64,000 nt of DNA from Eutreptiella sp. 'Long Island Sound 2002' (taxonomy: Eukaryota; Euglenozoa; Euglenophyceae; Eutreptiales; Eutreptiaceae), in assembly GCA_964036045.1 (NCBI GenBank), contig OZ038387.1, positions 21,823,637 to 21,887,636 of the forward strand, read 5' to 3'. The translations under genes and the position numbers were made by a program. The notes under the pieces are model-generated. The model saw nothing but the letters and a program-made list of their open reading frames with translations, had not been told where the DNA came from and ran no database searches. This document shows, in pieces, positions 1 through 12,030 of this stretch; positions within the stretch are counted from its first letter, which is position 1, and the number at the start of each line of letters is the position of its first letter.

Positions 1-2610
1 CCCGGACGCCCTCGTGCCACCCCCACAGCGCGCAAAGCCAGCATGCAAGAGCGCGCGCTGTGGGGATAGTGACAGGTCCCCACGCCCGCACCCCCTGCAC
101 CCACAGCCAGTGGGTAGTGGGCCCCGGCCGCACGCCCGAAAGGACGAGTTGTCGGGGGTGGGAGAGCGCCCGACCCCGGACGCCCCACACCCAAGCAAGA
201 GGCGCCCCCCCCGGGCGCCCTCGTGCCGCCCCAACAGCGCGCCAAGCCAGCACGCAAGAGCACACGCTGTAGGATAGGTGACGGGTCCCCACGCCCGCAC
301 CCCCCGCACCCACAGCCAGTGGGTAGTGGGCCCCGGCCGCACGCCCCAAAGGACGGGCGGTCGGGTTGGGGAGAGCGCCCGACACCGGACGCCCCACACC
401 TGGGCAAGAGGCGCCCCCCCCGGGGCGCCCTCGTGCCGCCCCCACAGCGCGCAAAGCCAGCTCGCAAGAGCGCGCGCTGTGGGGTTGGTGACGGGTCCCC
501 ACGCCCGCACCGCCCGCACCCACAGCCAGTGGGTAGTGGACCGCGGCCGCACGCCCCAAAGGACGGGCGCTCGGGGCTGGGGGAGCGCCCAATCCCGGAC
601 GCCCAGGCAAGAGGCGCCCCCCCCCGCGGGCACCCTCATGCTGCCCCCACAGCGCGCAAAGCCAGCTCGCAAGAGCGCGCAAGTTGGGGTTGGTGACGGT
701 TCGCCACGCCCGCACCCCCCGCAACCACAGCCAGTGGGTAATGGGCCCCGGCCGCACGCCTGAAAGAACGAGTGGTCGGGGGTGGGAGAGCGCCCGACCC
801 CGGACCCCCCACACCCAGGCAAGAGGCGCCCCCCACGGGCACCCTCGTGCCGGCCCCACAGCCCGCAAAGCCAGCTCGCAAGAGCGCGTGCTGCGGGGCT
901 GGTGACGGGTCCCCACGCCCGCACCACCAGCACCAACAGCCAGTGGGTAGTGGGCCCCGGCCGCAGGCCTGAAAGGACGCTTGGTCGGGGGTGGGAGAGC
1001 GCCCGACCCCGGACGCCCCGCACCCAGGCAAGAGGCGCCCCCCCCGGGCGCCCTCATGCCGCCCCCACAGCGCGCCAAGCCAGCACGCAAGAGCACGCGC
1101 TGTGGGGTTGCTGACGGGTCCCCACGCCCGCACCCAACGCACCCACAGCCAGTGGGTAGTGGGCCCCGGCCGCACGCCCGAAAGGACGAGTGGTCGGGGG
1201 TGGGACAGCGCCCGACCCCGGGCGCCCCGCACGCAGGCAAGAGGCGCCCCCTCCCAGGCGCCCTCGTGCCGCCCCTACAGCGCGCAGAGCCAGCACGCAA
1301 GAGCGCGCGCTGTGGGGTTAGTGACGGGTCCCCACGCCCGCACCCCCTGCACCCACAGCCAGTGGGTGATGGGCCCCGGCCGCACGCCCGAAAGGACGAG
1401 TGGTCGGGGGTGGGAGAGCGCCCAACCCCGGACGCTCCACACCCATGCAAGAGGCGGCCACCCTGGGCACCCTCGTGCCGCCCCCACAACGCGCAAAGCC
1501 AGCTCGCAAGAGCGCCCGCTGTGGGGTTTGGTGACGGGTCCCCATGCCCGCACCCCCCGCACCCACGGCCAGTGGGTAGTGGGCCCCGGCCGCACGCCCG
1601 AAAGGACGAGTGGAGGGGGGAGCGAGAGCGCCCGACCCCGGACGCCCCACGACCAGGCAAGAGGCGCCTCCTCCAGGCGCCCTCGTGCCGCCCCCACAGC
1701 GTGCCAGGCCAGCACGCAAGAGCGCACGCTGTAGGGTTGGTGACGGGTCCCCACGCCCGCATCCCCCGCACCCACAGCCAGTTGGTAGTGGGCCCGGCCG
1801 CACGCCCGAAAGGACGAGTGGTCCGGGGTGGGAGAGCGCCCGACCCCGGACGCCCCACACCCAGGCAAGAGGCGCCCCCCCCGGGCGCCCTCTTGCCGCC
1901 CCTACAGCGCGCAAAGCCAGCTCGCAAGAGTGCGCGCTGTGGGGTTTGGTGACGGGTCCCCACACCCGCACCCCCCGCACCCAGAGCCAGTGGGTAGTAG
2001 GCCCCGGCCGCACGCCCCAAAGGACGAGTGGTCGGGGGTGGGAGAGCGCCCAATCCCGGACGCCCCGGCAAGAGGTGCCCCCCCCCCAGGCACCCTCATG
2101 CCGCCCCCACAGCGCGCAAAGCCAGCTCGCAAGAGCGCGCGCTGTGGGGTTGCTGACGGGTCCCCACGCCCGCACCCCCCGCACCCACAGCCAGTGGGTA
2201 GTGGGCCCCGGCCGCATGCCAGAAAGGACCAGTGGTCGGGGTTGGGAGAGCGTCCGACCCCGGACGCTCCACACCCAGGCAAGAGGCGCCTCCCCGGGCG
2301 CCCTCGTGCCGCCCCCACAGCGCGAAAAGCCAGCTCGCAAGAGCGCGCGCTGTGGGGTTGGTGACGGGTCCCCGCGCCCGCACCGCCCGCACCCACAGCC
2401 AGTGGGTAGTGGGCCCCGGCCGCACGCCCGAAAGGACGCGTGGTCGGGGGTGGGAGAGCGCCCGACCCCGGACGCCCCACACCCAGACAAGAGGCGCCCC
2501 CCCTGGGCACCCTCTTGCCGCCCCCACAGCGCGCAAAGTCAGCTCCCAAGAGCGCGCGCTGTGGGGTTGGTGACGGGTGCCCACGCCCGCACCCACCCCA
2601 CGGGGAGCGT
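1..2610. repeat. 209-bp GC-rich satellite array (about 12 copies)
   Basis: A tandem array, open at the left window edge, with a period of about 209 bp (204-210). The landmark CCAGTGGGTAGTGG recurs near 110, 320, 530, 735, 944, 1153, 1363, 1573, 1782, 1991, 2195 and 2403. Units differ by scattered substitutions and by the length of a C-run. Each unit holds an inverted repeat, CCCCACAGCGCGC against GCGCGCTGTGGGG, separated by about 17 bases, so every unit can form a strong stem-loop. The plus strand is poor in T, which keeps several frames open without coding potential. No known satellite family is recognised. Confidence 0.93.
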
Positions 2611-3462
2611 GCAGCCCCAGGCCAGGTAGGGGGAAATGGGACCGGGCCGCCCCCCCCCCCCAAAGCAAGTTAAAGGGAGCACGGGACCGGGGCAGGACAC
2701 GCATAGGGGCACGGACCGCGTGGAAAGGCCCTACCAGCGCCCAGCACCGGGACCGCGCGAGGTGCGCGCGGCATACCAACCCGGGGAGGGGGGGGGGGGC
2801 GCTGACGCCGCGAGAGCGCGAGCACACACACACACACACAAAGGACACACGGGGAAAACCAGAAGGGCAACCAGACGGAGCCCGCGGAACGCACAGACCG
2901 CATGGAATGGCGTACCAGCGAGCGAGGATAACGGACACCCAGACGGGACGGCCCGCCACACACAGCGCAGGGAACGCGGGGCGGGAAGGGGGAAACGGGG
3001 AAGACACAACACCCGGCACCGGCCCAAACACCCCCGAACCGGCCGCGAGCGCCGCGCACACACGACCAGGACACTGAACCCGCCAAGGCAGTAGTCGCGC
3101 ACTGCGCCACGCACCAGCCCCAAGGCTAGGCAGCCTCCACGCCAGCCGGCGGGGGTCCCACTGGCGACAAGCCAGTAGGACGGGCCCGGCGGCGCCGGCG
3201 CCCCGGGGGACCGCGCATTAGGGTGGCGACGCGGTGGGTAAGCGCCCGCAGTCACGGCTGCAAATTGATGCACTGACCGGGGAGTGGCGAAATGGGGAAG
3301 CCGGGGAGGGACGGGGCTCCGAGCCCTGTGAACCCGGGGGACTCCGCCACCAGGCAGGAGGTGCGTCATGGAGGGCCCCCGACCAGGACCCGGTGGGGAG
3401 GATATCACCTGGCCCGACCAGGTGGCCCGCCGGGGCTGAAAGGCGTCTAGTACCCGCAAAAT
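2611..3462. other. Non-repetitive GC-rich remainder of the first block
   Basis: GC-rich sequence between the satellite and the tail at 3,463. It contains homopolymer tracts (a C-run near 2,650 and a G-run near 2,790), a short (CA)n run at about 2,823-2,840 and dispersed GC-rich hairpin potential. Open frames here give proline/arginine-rich low-complexity translations with no recognisable domain. I see no gene. Confidence 0.5.
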
Positions 3463-3486
3463 CAAACCTCAAACCTCAAACCTCAA
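3463..3486 (+). repeat. (CAAACCT)3 tail at the end of the GC-rich block
   Basis: Three tandem CAAACCT units followed by CAA, exactly where base composition changes from GC-rich to AT-rich. Blocks D and D' carry a terminal (GGTA)n whose reverse complement is (TACC)n. By analogy, this may be the 3' simple-repeat tail of an insertion that runs in the plus direction and begins left of the window. The link to D and D' is inference. Confidence 0.45.
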
Positions 3487-5068
3487 TAAACTCTACTTTG
3501 AATATCTTGAGTGCGCGAGGCCTCGCGCACTCAGAACGCCAGAGAAATGTAAAAAACGTCACCTTGAGGAACACGGAGTTGCAAATCACTAAAAAAGCCA
3601 TTTATTTCACTACGCCCAAAATCACGTTCATCAAACATCCAAAAAAAAATAGTTTTTTTGCCCTGTTGCAAACCAGTCCTTTTCTGCGCGTTCTGCGCGC
3701 AAAACAGGGTGCAGTTTGCGTGTGCTAAGACAGAGCAAGGCAAACGTAGTTTTATTCAATTCCTAAATATTGTACAAAAGCAAAAAAATCAATGTCGTAC
3801 AATATTATGTTACAATATGGGAAATATGGCCAATATTCACATATGCTTGATAAGCATGATTATGGCAAAGATTTGAAAACAAAATATCGGAAGCCGTCTA
3901 GCAGTTATGCACCATGTCCTATGAATGTAGTGCCATCTTGCAAATTGAATGAAAACAAAAACCGATGCAATTTTCTACATCGAGCAATATCCAAAGGCAA
4001 TGAAAGTACCACAAAAATTGAAGGATTGAATTAGTTTCGATCCCACAAAAAAAGCTGCATATAGAGACAACACAATTTATGGACAAAGACAAAATTTACA
4101 AAATGGCCAGCAAGTGAATAAACTTGGCGGGTTCACTTGCTACTTGCTAACAAGACATCAAGAAGGGCCAGCGCACCAAACCTCACATGTTCGGTGTATG
4201 CTACATACCAATTGCTGGGCTCCCTACTGTTACAGTGTCGCGAACCGAAGGCATGAATAAAGTGCAAAGCCAACACACAACATATACCTCATGCCCTCAC
4301 ATGCTGGGTCATGCCACTCATTCCCATCACCTGGTGCCTAAGTGCTTGGGCACTGAAGGCATAGACAAACACAAATTGTCATGTGCATTAGAAACAATCC
4401 ACACATGGACATGTGAACCCAATATTGCCCATCTGCATGTTCGTGTTACACTGAACAAATTCAATGCATGCTACTTGGAGAGAGATTGGGTAAGAAGATG
4501 ACCTGGGTCACATGAAGAGACCTAGACCCGGCCCGGAGAGCGAGTGCACATGGAGAGATATCCCGCGTCCAATCGGAGCACATCCATGGTAATCCCGCCT
4601 CAAAGAGAGATGGTTCTGCCCCAATCCAGACCTTGAGAGAGATGGTCCCGCCCCCTGAAAGAAACCCTCACCACCCCAATGCGAAAAAATCTTAGTGCAA
4701 ATCTGACAGCAATCTGTGATAAATCGTGAATTTTGTTATTGGTTAGGATTAAAAACACTAGAAACACAAGTGTTTCCATAGCCAATACTTGGCCAAGTAA
4801 CCGAATGGCACTTATTCAGATGTGACTTAGAATTAAACTACAATATTGGAGTAGAAGTGCAACGCATCTAGGTCTTGGGGTGGGAGGCCCCAGGGCTTGT
4901 GGAAAATGCCAACTTCTTTTTGGTACATCCTAAATGAATGTTGGTAAGAAAAGGTTTCTGGTTTGCTCTCACTTGTGTTTGTTCCTTGTATATGTTTTTG
5001 AAAACCTTGCTGATTTTCCACAGCTCAAAATGAAGTCCACACAGAGGTAATGTAGAGCAAGTCCAGGC
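3487..5068. other. AT-rich non-coding flank, left part
   Basis: AT-rich stretch with only short open frames (the longest about 100 codons near 4,187-4,501) that show no domain. Around 4,600-4,660 an imperfect repeat of AGAGAGATGGT followed by CCGCCCC-like sequence occurs twice. The segment 4,780-4,900 resembles 12,285-12,380 (shared TTGGCCAAGTAAC and GTCTTGRGGTGGG). I see no gene. Confidence 0.5.
3508..3533. repeat. 26-bp perfect palindrome
   Basis: A perfect reverse palindrome centred on AGGCCT, with arms TGAGTGCGCGAGG. It lies 22 bases downstream of the simple-repeat tail. It could form a loopless cruciform. No known function is assigned. Confidence 0.9.
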
Positions 5069-5077
5069 ACCGGATCA
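5069..5077. repeat. Left target-site duplication of block D'
   Basis: ACCGGATCA, repeated exactly at 12,031-12,039 on the other side of block D'. The first copy is followed at once by the (GGTA)n end of the block. Confidence 0.7.
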
Positions 5078-5093
5078 GGTAGGTAGGTAGGTC
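5078..5093. repeat. (GGTA)n microsatellite end of block D'
   Basis: Tandem GGTA units directly after the target-site duplication. The same motif marks the left end of block D at 43,331. No other (GGTA)n run was noticed in the window. Confidence 0.85.
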
Positions 5094-6229
5094 GTCTCGG
5101 GAGTGGGGTTGCCCCGCAGGGGGTTCTACCAAGGGGCTTTTGCTCACCCACCCAAGGCCCTACTGCACGTGCCCCCACAAAGCAGCTCCCCCACATGGGG
5201 GAAGGGCGCGCTCGCCGCGAGCAGTTTCCTAGCGCGGGTTCTGCCCGGGGAGGTAACCCATGTTCGACCAAAGTCTCACATTCCTCTCCTTCGGGCGGAT
5301 GACACATGGGGGAGGGTCCCATCGCACATCCTCATCAACCTCCAGATTCTGGGGCCCAGGGGCCCGGAGCCAGGCCAAAGGCCCTGTCCTGCAGGCACCC
5401 CCACCTGGGTTGGTTTTCAGTAGGCGTAAGGCGACTTGAAGAAGCACGTGCTACGGGACCCGCATGCCGTGGCGCGCACTCACGCCTCCTGACTCGGTCG
5501 AGCTTGCGCTCTCCCGGGGGGCCGAGGGTTTGAAGTAGTTCGTTGCCGTAGGTTCGTCGGTTGTATAATGGTAGAGTTGCGGTGTACTGTTGTGTCCGTG
5601 GGTATGGTCGTCGGCGGGCGTGGCGCACCATGGTGTTGCCAACCCGTGGGACGCCGTTCCTGTTTCGACCCTTGCATGCCCAGCTGGTTCGGTGTTGGCC
5701 GGCTTGCGTGTGGTCTGTCTATGGTCGTGTCGTTGTTTCTGCAGCTGTCTGGTTGGTGCTTGGTTGTGTTAGCCGCCTTATGGTCGGCTTGTTCGTGGTT
5801 CGGTCTTTTCTGCTGCTGTTGGCGCTGTCACGTCCTGGGCTGTTGTGTAGACAACCTGTGCTCAGTTGGATCCTTCGCGCGAAGGCCCGCGTGCGCACAG
5901 CCCGTTATGGTGAGTCGTTGTGTTCTAGGTCTTGCCTTGGCCGGCATGTCGGATGCGGGGTTCGTTGTGCTGCGACCGGGGTGTGGCCGGCGCGTTGTGT
6001 TGGTTCGCCGTTGTCGTAGCCGCACGCGGTCGGCTTGTCGGGGCTTGTGCTGTCGCCCGCATTGGGTTGGCCGGCCATGCGCTCCTCGTGTGTGGTTTCT
6101 GTGGTTGTTATGTTGCCGCCAGCATTGTGCGTGGCCGGATTCGTTGCCGTGGCGTCGTCTGCGCCGCCTGATGGCCAGCTTGTCCTGCTGTCGGGTGTGT
6201 TGGGCCATGGTGGCCATTGGTGGTCGGTT

Positions 6230-9200
6230 GCAGTTGTGTGGTGGTGCACGGAGCCCATCATGCTGGGGCGTGCTGCTTTCTTGTGTGGCCCAACTCATGG
6301 TGTGGCGTGGTGCGGCAGTGTATTGCCCCCCTCATGTTCGGGCGTGTTGTGGTGGTGTGTGGCACCCCTCATGGTGGGGCGTGCTGCTTTCCCTGTGTGC
6401 CCCCCCTCATTGTGGGGCGTGGTGTGGTGGTGTCTGGTCACCCGCATGGTGGGGCGTGGTGTGGCGGTGTGTGGCCCCCCGCACGGTGGGGCGTGCTGCG
6501 TGAGTGTGTGGCCCCCCTCATGGTTTGGCGTGGTGTAGTGGTGTGTGGCCCCCCTCTTGGTGGGGCCTGTTGTGGTGGTTTGTGGCCCCCTCATGGTGGG
6601 GCGTGCGGTGTTGGTGTGTGGCCCCCCTCATGGTGGGGCATGGCGTGGTGATGTGTGGCCCCCCTCATGGCGGGGCATGATGCTCTGGTGTGTGGCCCCC
6701 CTCATGGTGGGGCGTTTTGCGGTGGTGTGTGACCCCCCGCATGGTCGGGCTTGCTGTGGTGGCGTCTGGTCCCCCTCATGGTGGGGCATGCTGCGCTGGT
6801 GTGTCGCCCCACTCATGGTGAAGCATGCTGTCCTGGTGTTTGGTCCCCCGCTTCGTGGGGCGTGGTGTGTTGGCATGTGGCCCCCCTCATGCTGGGGCGT
6901 GGTGTGGTGTTGTGTGGTCCCCCGCTTGCTGGGGCGCGGTGTGGTGGCGGGTGGCCCCCCTGATGGTCGGGCGCAGTGTGGTGGTGTGTGGCAGCCCTCA
7001 TGGTGGGGCGTGCTGCGTTGGTGTGTGGCCCCCCTCATGGTGGGGCCTGTCGTGGTGGTGTGTGGCCCCCCTCATGGTGGGGCTGTGTTGCGTTGTGTGG
7101 TGTTGTGTTGTATCGCGTTGCGTTGCGTTGTGTTCTGTGTGGTGGTGGTGTATGGCCCCCCTCGTGGTGGGGCGTGCTGCGTTGGTGTGTGGCCCCCCTC
7201 ATGGTGGGGCGTGCTGCGTTGGGGTGCGGTGTCTTGTGTTGTGTGGCGTTGGGTGTTGTGGTGGTGTGTGGCCCCCGGTATGGTGAGGCGTGCCGCGTTG
7301 GTGTCTGGCCCCCCTCATGGTGGGGCGTGCTGCGTTGGTGTGTGGCCCCCCTCATGGTGGGGTGTGCTGCGTTGGGGTGCGGTGTGTTGTATTGTGTGGA
7401 GCTGTGTGTTGTGGTGGTGCGTGGCCCCCCGTATGGTGGGGCGTGCTGCGTTGGTGTGTGGCCCCCCTCATGGTGGGGCTGTCTTGTGTTACGTGTGTTG
7501 TGTCTGGTTGCGTTGCGGTGTGTTGTGTTGTGTTGTGTTCTCTGTGGTGGTGGTGTGTGGCCCCCCTTATGGTGGAGCGTGCTGCGTTGGTGTGTGGCCT
7601 GCCTCTCGGTGGGGCATGCTGCGTTGGGGTGCGGTGTGTTGTGCTGTCTGACGTTGTGTGTTGTGGTGTTGTGGGGCCCCCTGTATGGTGGGGTGTGTGT
7701 TGGTGTGTGGCACCCCTCATAGTGGGGCTGTGTTGCGTTGTGTGGTGTTGTGTTGTGTCGTGTTGCGTTGCGGTGTGTTGTGTTGTGTTGCGTTGTGTTG
7801 TGTGTGGTGGTGGTGTATGGCCCCCCTCATGGTGGGGCGTGCTGCGTTGGTGTGTGGCCCCCCTCATGGTGGGGCGTGCTGCGTTGGTGTGTGGCCCCCC
7901 TCATGGTGGGGCGTGCTGCGTTGGTGTGTGGCCCCCCTCATGGCGGGGCGTGCTGCGTTGGGGTGCGGTGTGTTGTGTTGTGTGGCGTTGTGTGTTGTGG
8001 TGGTGTGTGGCCCCCCATATGGTGGGGCTGTGCTGCGTTGCGTTGTGTTGTGTCGCGTTGCGTTGCGGTATGTTGTGTTGTGTTGTGTTGTGTTGTGTGT
8101 GGTGGTGGTATGTGGCTCCCTTTATGGTGGGGCGCGCCGCGCTGGTGTGTGGCCCCCCTCCTGGTGGGGCATGATGCGTTGGGGTGTGGTGTGTTTTGTT
8201 GTGTAGCGTTGTGTGTTGTGGTGTTGTATGGCCCCCCGTATGGTGGGGCGTGCGTTGGTGTGTGGCCCCCCTATCGTTGGGGCTGTGTTTTGTTGTGTGG
8301 TGTTGTGTTTTGTCGCCGTGTGTTGCAGTGTGTTGTGTTGTCTTGTGTTGTGTGTGTGGTGTATGGCCCCCCTCATGGTGGGGCGTGATGCGTTAAGGTG
8401 CGGTGTGTTGTGTTTTGTGGCGTTATGGGTTGTGGTGGTGTGAGGCCCCCCGTATGGTGAAGCATGCTGCGTTGGTGAGCAGCGCCCCTCATCGGGGGGC
8501 GTGCTGCGTTGGTGTGTGGACCCCCTCATGGTGGGGCGTGCTGCGTTGGGGTGCGGTGTGTTATGTTGTGTGGCGTTGTGTGCTATGGTGGTGTGTGGCC
8601 CCCCGTATGGTGGGGCGTGCTGCGTTGGTGTATGGCCCCGCTCATGGTGGGGCTGTGTTGCGTTGCGTTGTGTTGTATCGCTTTGCGTTGCGGTGTGATG
8701 TGTTGTGTTGTGTTCTGTGTGGTGGTGGTGTCTGGCCCCCGTTATGGTGGGGCGTGCTGCGATGGTGTGTGGCACCCCTCTTGGTGGGGCGCGCTGCGTT
8801 GGGGTGCGGTGTGTTGTGTTCTGTGGCGTTGTGTGTTGTGGTCGTGTGTGGGCCTTTTTTGGTGGGGCGTGCGTTGGTCAGTGGCCCCCCTCACGGTCGG
8901 GCTGTGTTGCGTTGTCTGCTGTTGCGTTGTGTTGTGTTGCGTTGCTGTGTGTTGTGTTGTGTTGTGTTGCGTTGTGTTGTGTGTGGTGGTGGTCTATGGC
9001 CCTTCTCATGGTCAGGCGTGCTGCGTTGGGGTGCAGTGTATTTTGTTTTGTGGCGTTGAGTGTTGTGGCGGTGTGTGGCCCCCCGTATGCTGGGGCGTGC
9101 TGCGTTGGTGTGTGGCCCCCCTCATGGTGGGGCGTTCTGCCTTGGTGTGTGGCCCCCCTCATGCTGGGGCGTGCTGCGTTGGGGTGCAGTGTGTTGTGTT

Positions 9201-9680
9201 GTGTGGCGTTGTTTGTTGTGGTGGTGTGTGGCCCCCCGTATGGTGGGGCGTGCTGCGTTGGTGTGTGGTTCCCCTCATGGTGGGGCGTGCTGCGTTGATG
9301 TGTGGCCCCCCTTATGGTGGGGCTGTGTTGCATTGTGTTGTGTTGCGTCGCATTGCGTTGCCGTGTGTTGTGTTGCGTTGTGTTGTCTGTGGTGGTGGTG
9401 TGTGGCCCCCCTCATGGTGGGGCGTGCTGCGCTGGGGTGCGCCGTGTTGTGTTGTTTGGCGTTGTGTGTCTTGGTGGTGTGTGGCCCCCCGTATGGTGGG
9501 GCGTGCGTTGGTGTGTGGCGTACCTCATGGTTGGGCGTGCTGCGTTGGTGTGCGGCCCCCCCTCATCGTGGGGCTGTGTTGCGTTGTGTTGTGTTGTGTC
9601 GCGTTGCGTTGCGGTGTGTTGTGTTGTGTGGTGTTGTGTGTTGTGGTGGTGTGTGGCCCCCCTCATGGTGGGGCGTGCGT
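6230..9680. repeat. Minisatellite with CCCCCTCATGGTGGGG core and G/T-rich linkers
   Basis: Dozens of copies of a unit of about 37 bp (GGCCCCCCTCATGGTGGGGC followed by GTGCTGCGTTGGTGTGT), interleaved with longer G/T-rich linkers built of TGTTG and GCGTTG, giving a loose higher-order structure. Each core is nearly self-complementary (GCCCC against GGGGC around CATG). The plus strand almost lacks A outside the core, so stop codons are rare and several frames stay open for hundreds of codons. These translations (runs of GPPHGGACCVGVW) are not genes. Confidence 0.92.
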
Positions 9681-11500
9681 TGTCGGCTTGTGTTGGCTGT
9701 TTGTTTGTGTTTGTGGTGTTGTTGCTGCTTGGCCGGGTGGGACGGGCCGGCCTCCGGAGCGTGTGCGGTGCGCCTCACCTTTGTCCTGGCCGGGACGGAC
9801 GGGCCGGCCTCCCGTGCGCGTGCGGTGCGGCACCCCGTGTTGTTGTTTCGCGGCTGTTGTCGCCCTGCCGCTCGTTCGCCCTTGTTCCCTTGTTTTGCTT
9901 TCTTGTGTGTGCGCGGTTGTTGGCCGGGTGTTGGCGGGTGCCCTCTTGTGCCCCCCCCCCCCCGGGGTTGTGCATGGCAGGTGTCGTCGTCGCGCCGCTG
10001 TTCTTCCTCTCTCTCCGTGCTTGCTGGTTTCCGCTGTTGGCCGCCTGCGGGCGGTTGCTGCCGCTGGTCACGCCCCCCATGCCTCCCGGGCTTGTTCGGG
10101 TTTCGTTGTTGACTGCCTTCTGTTGCTTGTTTTTGCGAGCTCGCACTCTGTGTTGCCTTTGCTCTCCCCCTGCGGTTTTGGCTCCCTGCCCCCTCCTCCA
10201 GCCCTCGTGGTTTGTGTTGCGCGGTCGTTGCCGCTCCGCTGCCTGTTTGCTGCTGCCCTCCGCTGGGTTTGCCGGCGTGCGTCGGCGCTGGCTGTTGCCC
10301 CCCCTGCCCGCCCCTCACTCCCCGCTCTGCCTGCTTTTTTCTGCCCCTCCGTCTGCCGTATGTTTGCGCTTGGTGCTGCCCCCCTCCCCCCCCCCCTTTG
10401 TGCTTGTCTCTGTTTCGCGGGCGTCGTCGCCCTTGTTGCTTTGCATTTCTGCGTGCTGTTTCTGGCCGTCCGGGGTGCGGTGTACCCTGCCGTGTTGCGC
10501 GTGTTTTGTTGTCCTTCGTGTGTGCTGTGGTGCTGCCTTGTGCTGCTTCGGGCTGCCGTGTGCTGCGTGGTGTCCCTGGGTGCTGTGTGGTGCGGCGGCG
10601 TCTGGTGTGGCGCCGTGTGTGTTGCTGTGCCGTGCTGCTGTGTTCTCTGCTGTGCGTTTGGGCCTGGTGTCTTGTTGCCTTCCGTGTTGTTCGCATTGCG
10701 CCTTGCTGTGCCATCGTGGCCTGTTTTTCTGGGTGTTGTGCTGTGCTGCGTCTCCTGGCGCTGTGCTGCGCTGCGTTGCGTCGCGTTGTTCCCTGCCTTG
10801 CTGTGTTGCTGGGCTCTGTGCGGTCTGCTTGGTGCCGTGTTGCTTTTTCTCGCTCTTTTGGCTGCTGCTCCGTGCTGTGCTGTGCCCTCGGGTGCTGTGT
10901 GCTTTGCTGCATGCTGTTCTGTGCTGTGCTGTGCTGCTGTGTGTTGTGCTGCGTCTCAGGTTGTGGTGTCTTGGTGCGCTGTGCTGTGCTGTTCGCGTTG
11001 TGTTTTGCTGTCCTGTCTGGGTCTGCTTTTCTGTGTGCTGTGCTGTGCCTCTTGGCGCTGTCCTGCGCCGCGTTGCGTCTCCTTGTCCCATGCAGTGCAC
11101 TGCTGTTGTGCACTGTGTTGTGTGCTTGGCGCTGTGTTGCTTTTTCCCGCGCTTTTGGGTGCTGCTTTGTGCTGTATCCTGCCCTCGGGTGTTGTGCGGT
11201 GCTGTGGGGTGCCGTGCCGTTTGGTGCGTCGCTTGGCTGTGTTGCCCTGTGCTGTGTGCCCCGTGCTGTGTGTGTATTGCTGTTGTGTTGTGGTGTGTGC
11301 TGTTTTTTGTGGCTGTCCGTTGTGCTGGAGGCGCCCTTGTGGGGTCGTGCTGGGTGCGCTATGTCCTCCGTGCAGTTTCAAAAACAGAAAAACTGTGTGC
11401 CGTGCATTTTCAAAAACAGAAAAACTGTTTCCCGTTGGTGTCTTGCCTTGTGTACCCTGTCCCCCCTGCATGCAACGATACCACCCACCGAAAAAACCAG
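9681..11500. other. A-poor CT/GT-rich filler of block D'
   Basis: Composition-biased DNA rich in CTGTGCTG, TTGCT and CCGTGTTG blocks, with no clear tandem period. It keeps a plus-strand frame open for about 1,000 codons (8,509-11,517) that spans the minisatellite and reads as Cys/Val/Leu-rich low complexity. No domain is recognised on either strand. Confidence 0.6.
11376..11428. repeat. Direct repeat of a 21-bp imperfect hairpin
   Basis: TTTCAAAAACAGAAAAACTG plus a final T occurs at 11,376-11,396 and again at 11,408-11,428. The first copy sits within CAGTTT...AAACTG, a short hairpin arm. It lies where block D' changes from A-poor to AT-rich. Confidence 0.7.
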
Positions 11501-12030
11501 CCTGCTTTATTCACTGAATTCTTAGACTTGGGCTGGGGTGCACCCCAGGCCTTGTTCTTGAGGTTGTTGGTTGCGTACTCGGGGTTTTTTAGACCGTGCA
11601 CCTGCAGCAAAAGGGGGGGGCGAACGCAACGGGGATGGGGCAGTAGCGGGAGGAGAAGGTACACGGAGAATAATAAAAGAGGGGCGAGAGCGGGCGAGTG
11701 CAAGGGCGTAACGTGTTACAAAATGTTTTCGAGTTTTATGCGCTACTCGCGACGTCGTTTTCTTTGACTATTCGGCACGCACAGCAACGAGGGGCACGTC
11801 GTTATGCTTGTACGCTTATTACGGTGCTTACGGCGTTGACTATTCACTTATTTAAGGTCAAAAATTTGTTCATTGCGTTTTTACCCTAAGCTTTTTGCCC
11901 TAAGCGTTTTTTATGCTATTTAGCTTTATTTTCAGCAAGTTAGAAAGTTTTTTTGTCGTGTTTTACTTATCTCCTTTTTTTATTCAAGCGCTGGGGGTCA
12001 GCGCGCGCGACAAGACCAAGGCAAGAGAGT

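Larger units (their letters stand above)
5078..12030 (-). mobile_element. Block D': minisatellite-bearing insertion with (GGTA)n end
   Basis: A 6.95-kb insertion bounded by 9-bp direct repeats (ACCGGATCA). Its left end is four to five units of GGTA. Read on the minus strand this is a 3' (TACC)n tail, as seen in some non-LTR retroposons, so the minus orientation is proposed. Internal layout from the left: GC-rich unique DNA (5,095-6,230), a minisatellite (6,230-9,680), CT/GT-rich DNA (9,681-11,500) and an AT-rich right end (11,500-12,030). No terminal inverted repeat and no reverse transcriptase or transposase motif is seen, so it is non-autonomous. A non-TIR Mutator-like element (9-11-bp duplications) is an alternative. 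Confidence 0.6.

Noticed and set aside
1-2610. Overlapping Pro/Arg/Ala-rich frames in the 209-bp satellite
   Set aside because: Period-locked translations of a satellite, open on both strands, and broken whenever the C-run length changes.
5540-5585. tRNA-like start GGTTGTATAATGGTAGAG
   Set aside because: It resembles an A box, but no B box or cloverleaf follows at a proper distance.
6230-9680. CRISPR-like regular repeats
   Set aside because: The spacers are themselves repeats, there are no cas genes, and the context is eukaryotic.
8509-11517. Plus-strand open frame of about 1,000 codons
   Set aside because: The strand is almost free of A, so stops are rare. The translation is Cys/Val/Trp low complexity that follows the minisatellite period, and other frames are equally open.
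5078-12030. Terminal inverted repeats at the ends of blocks D' and D
   Set aside because: The two ends of each block do not match in reverse complement beyond chance.
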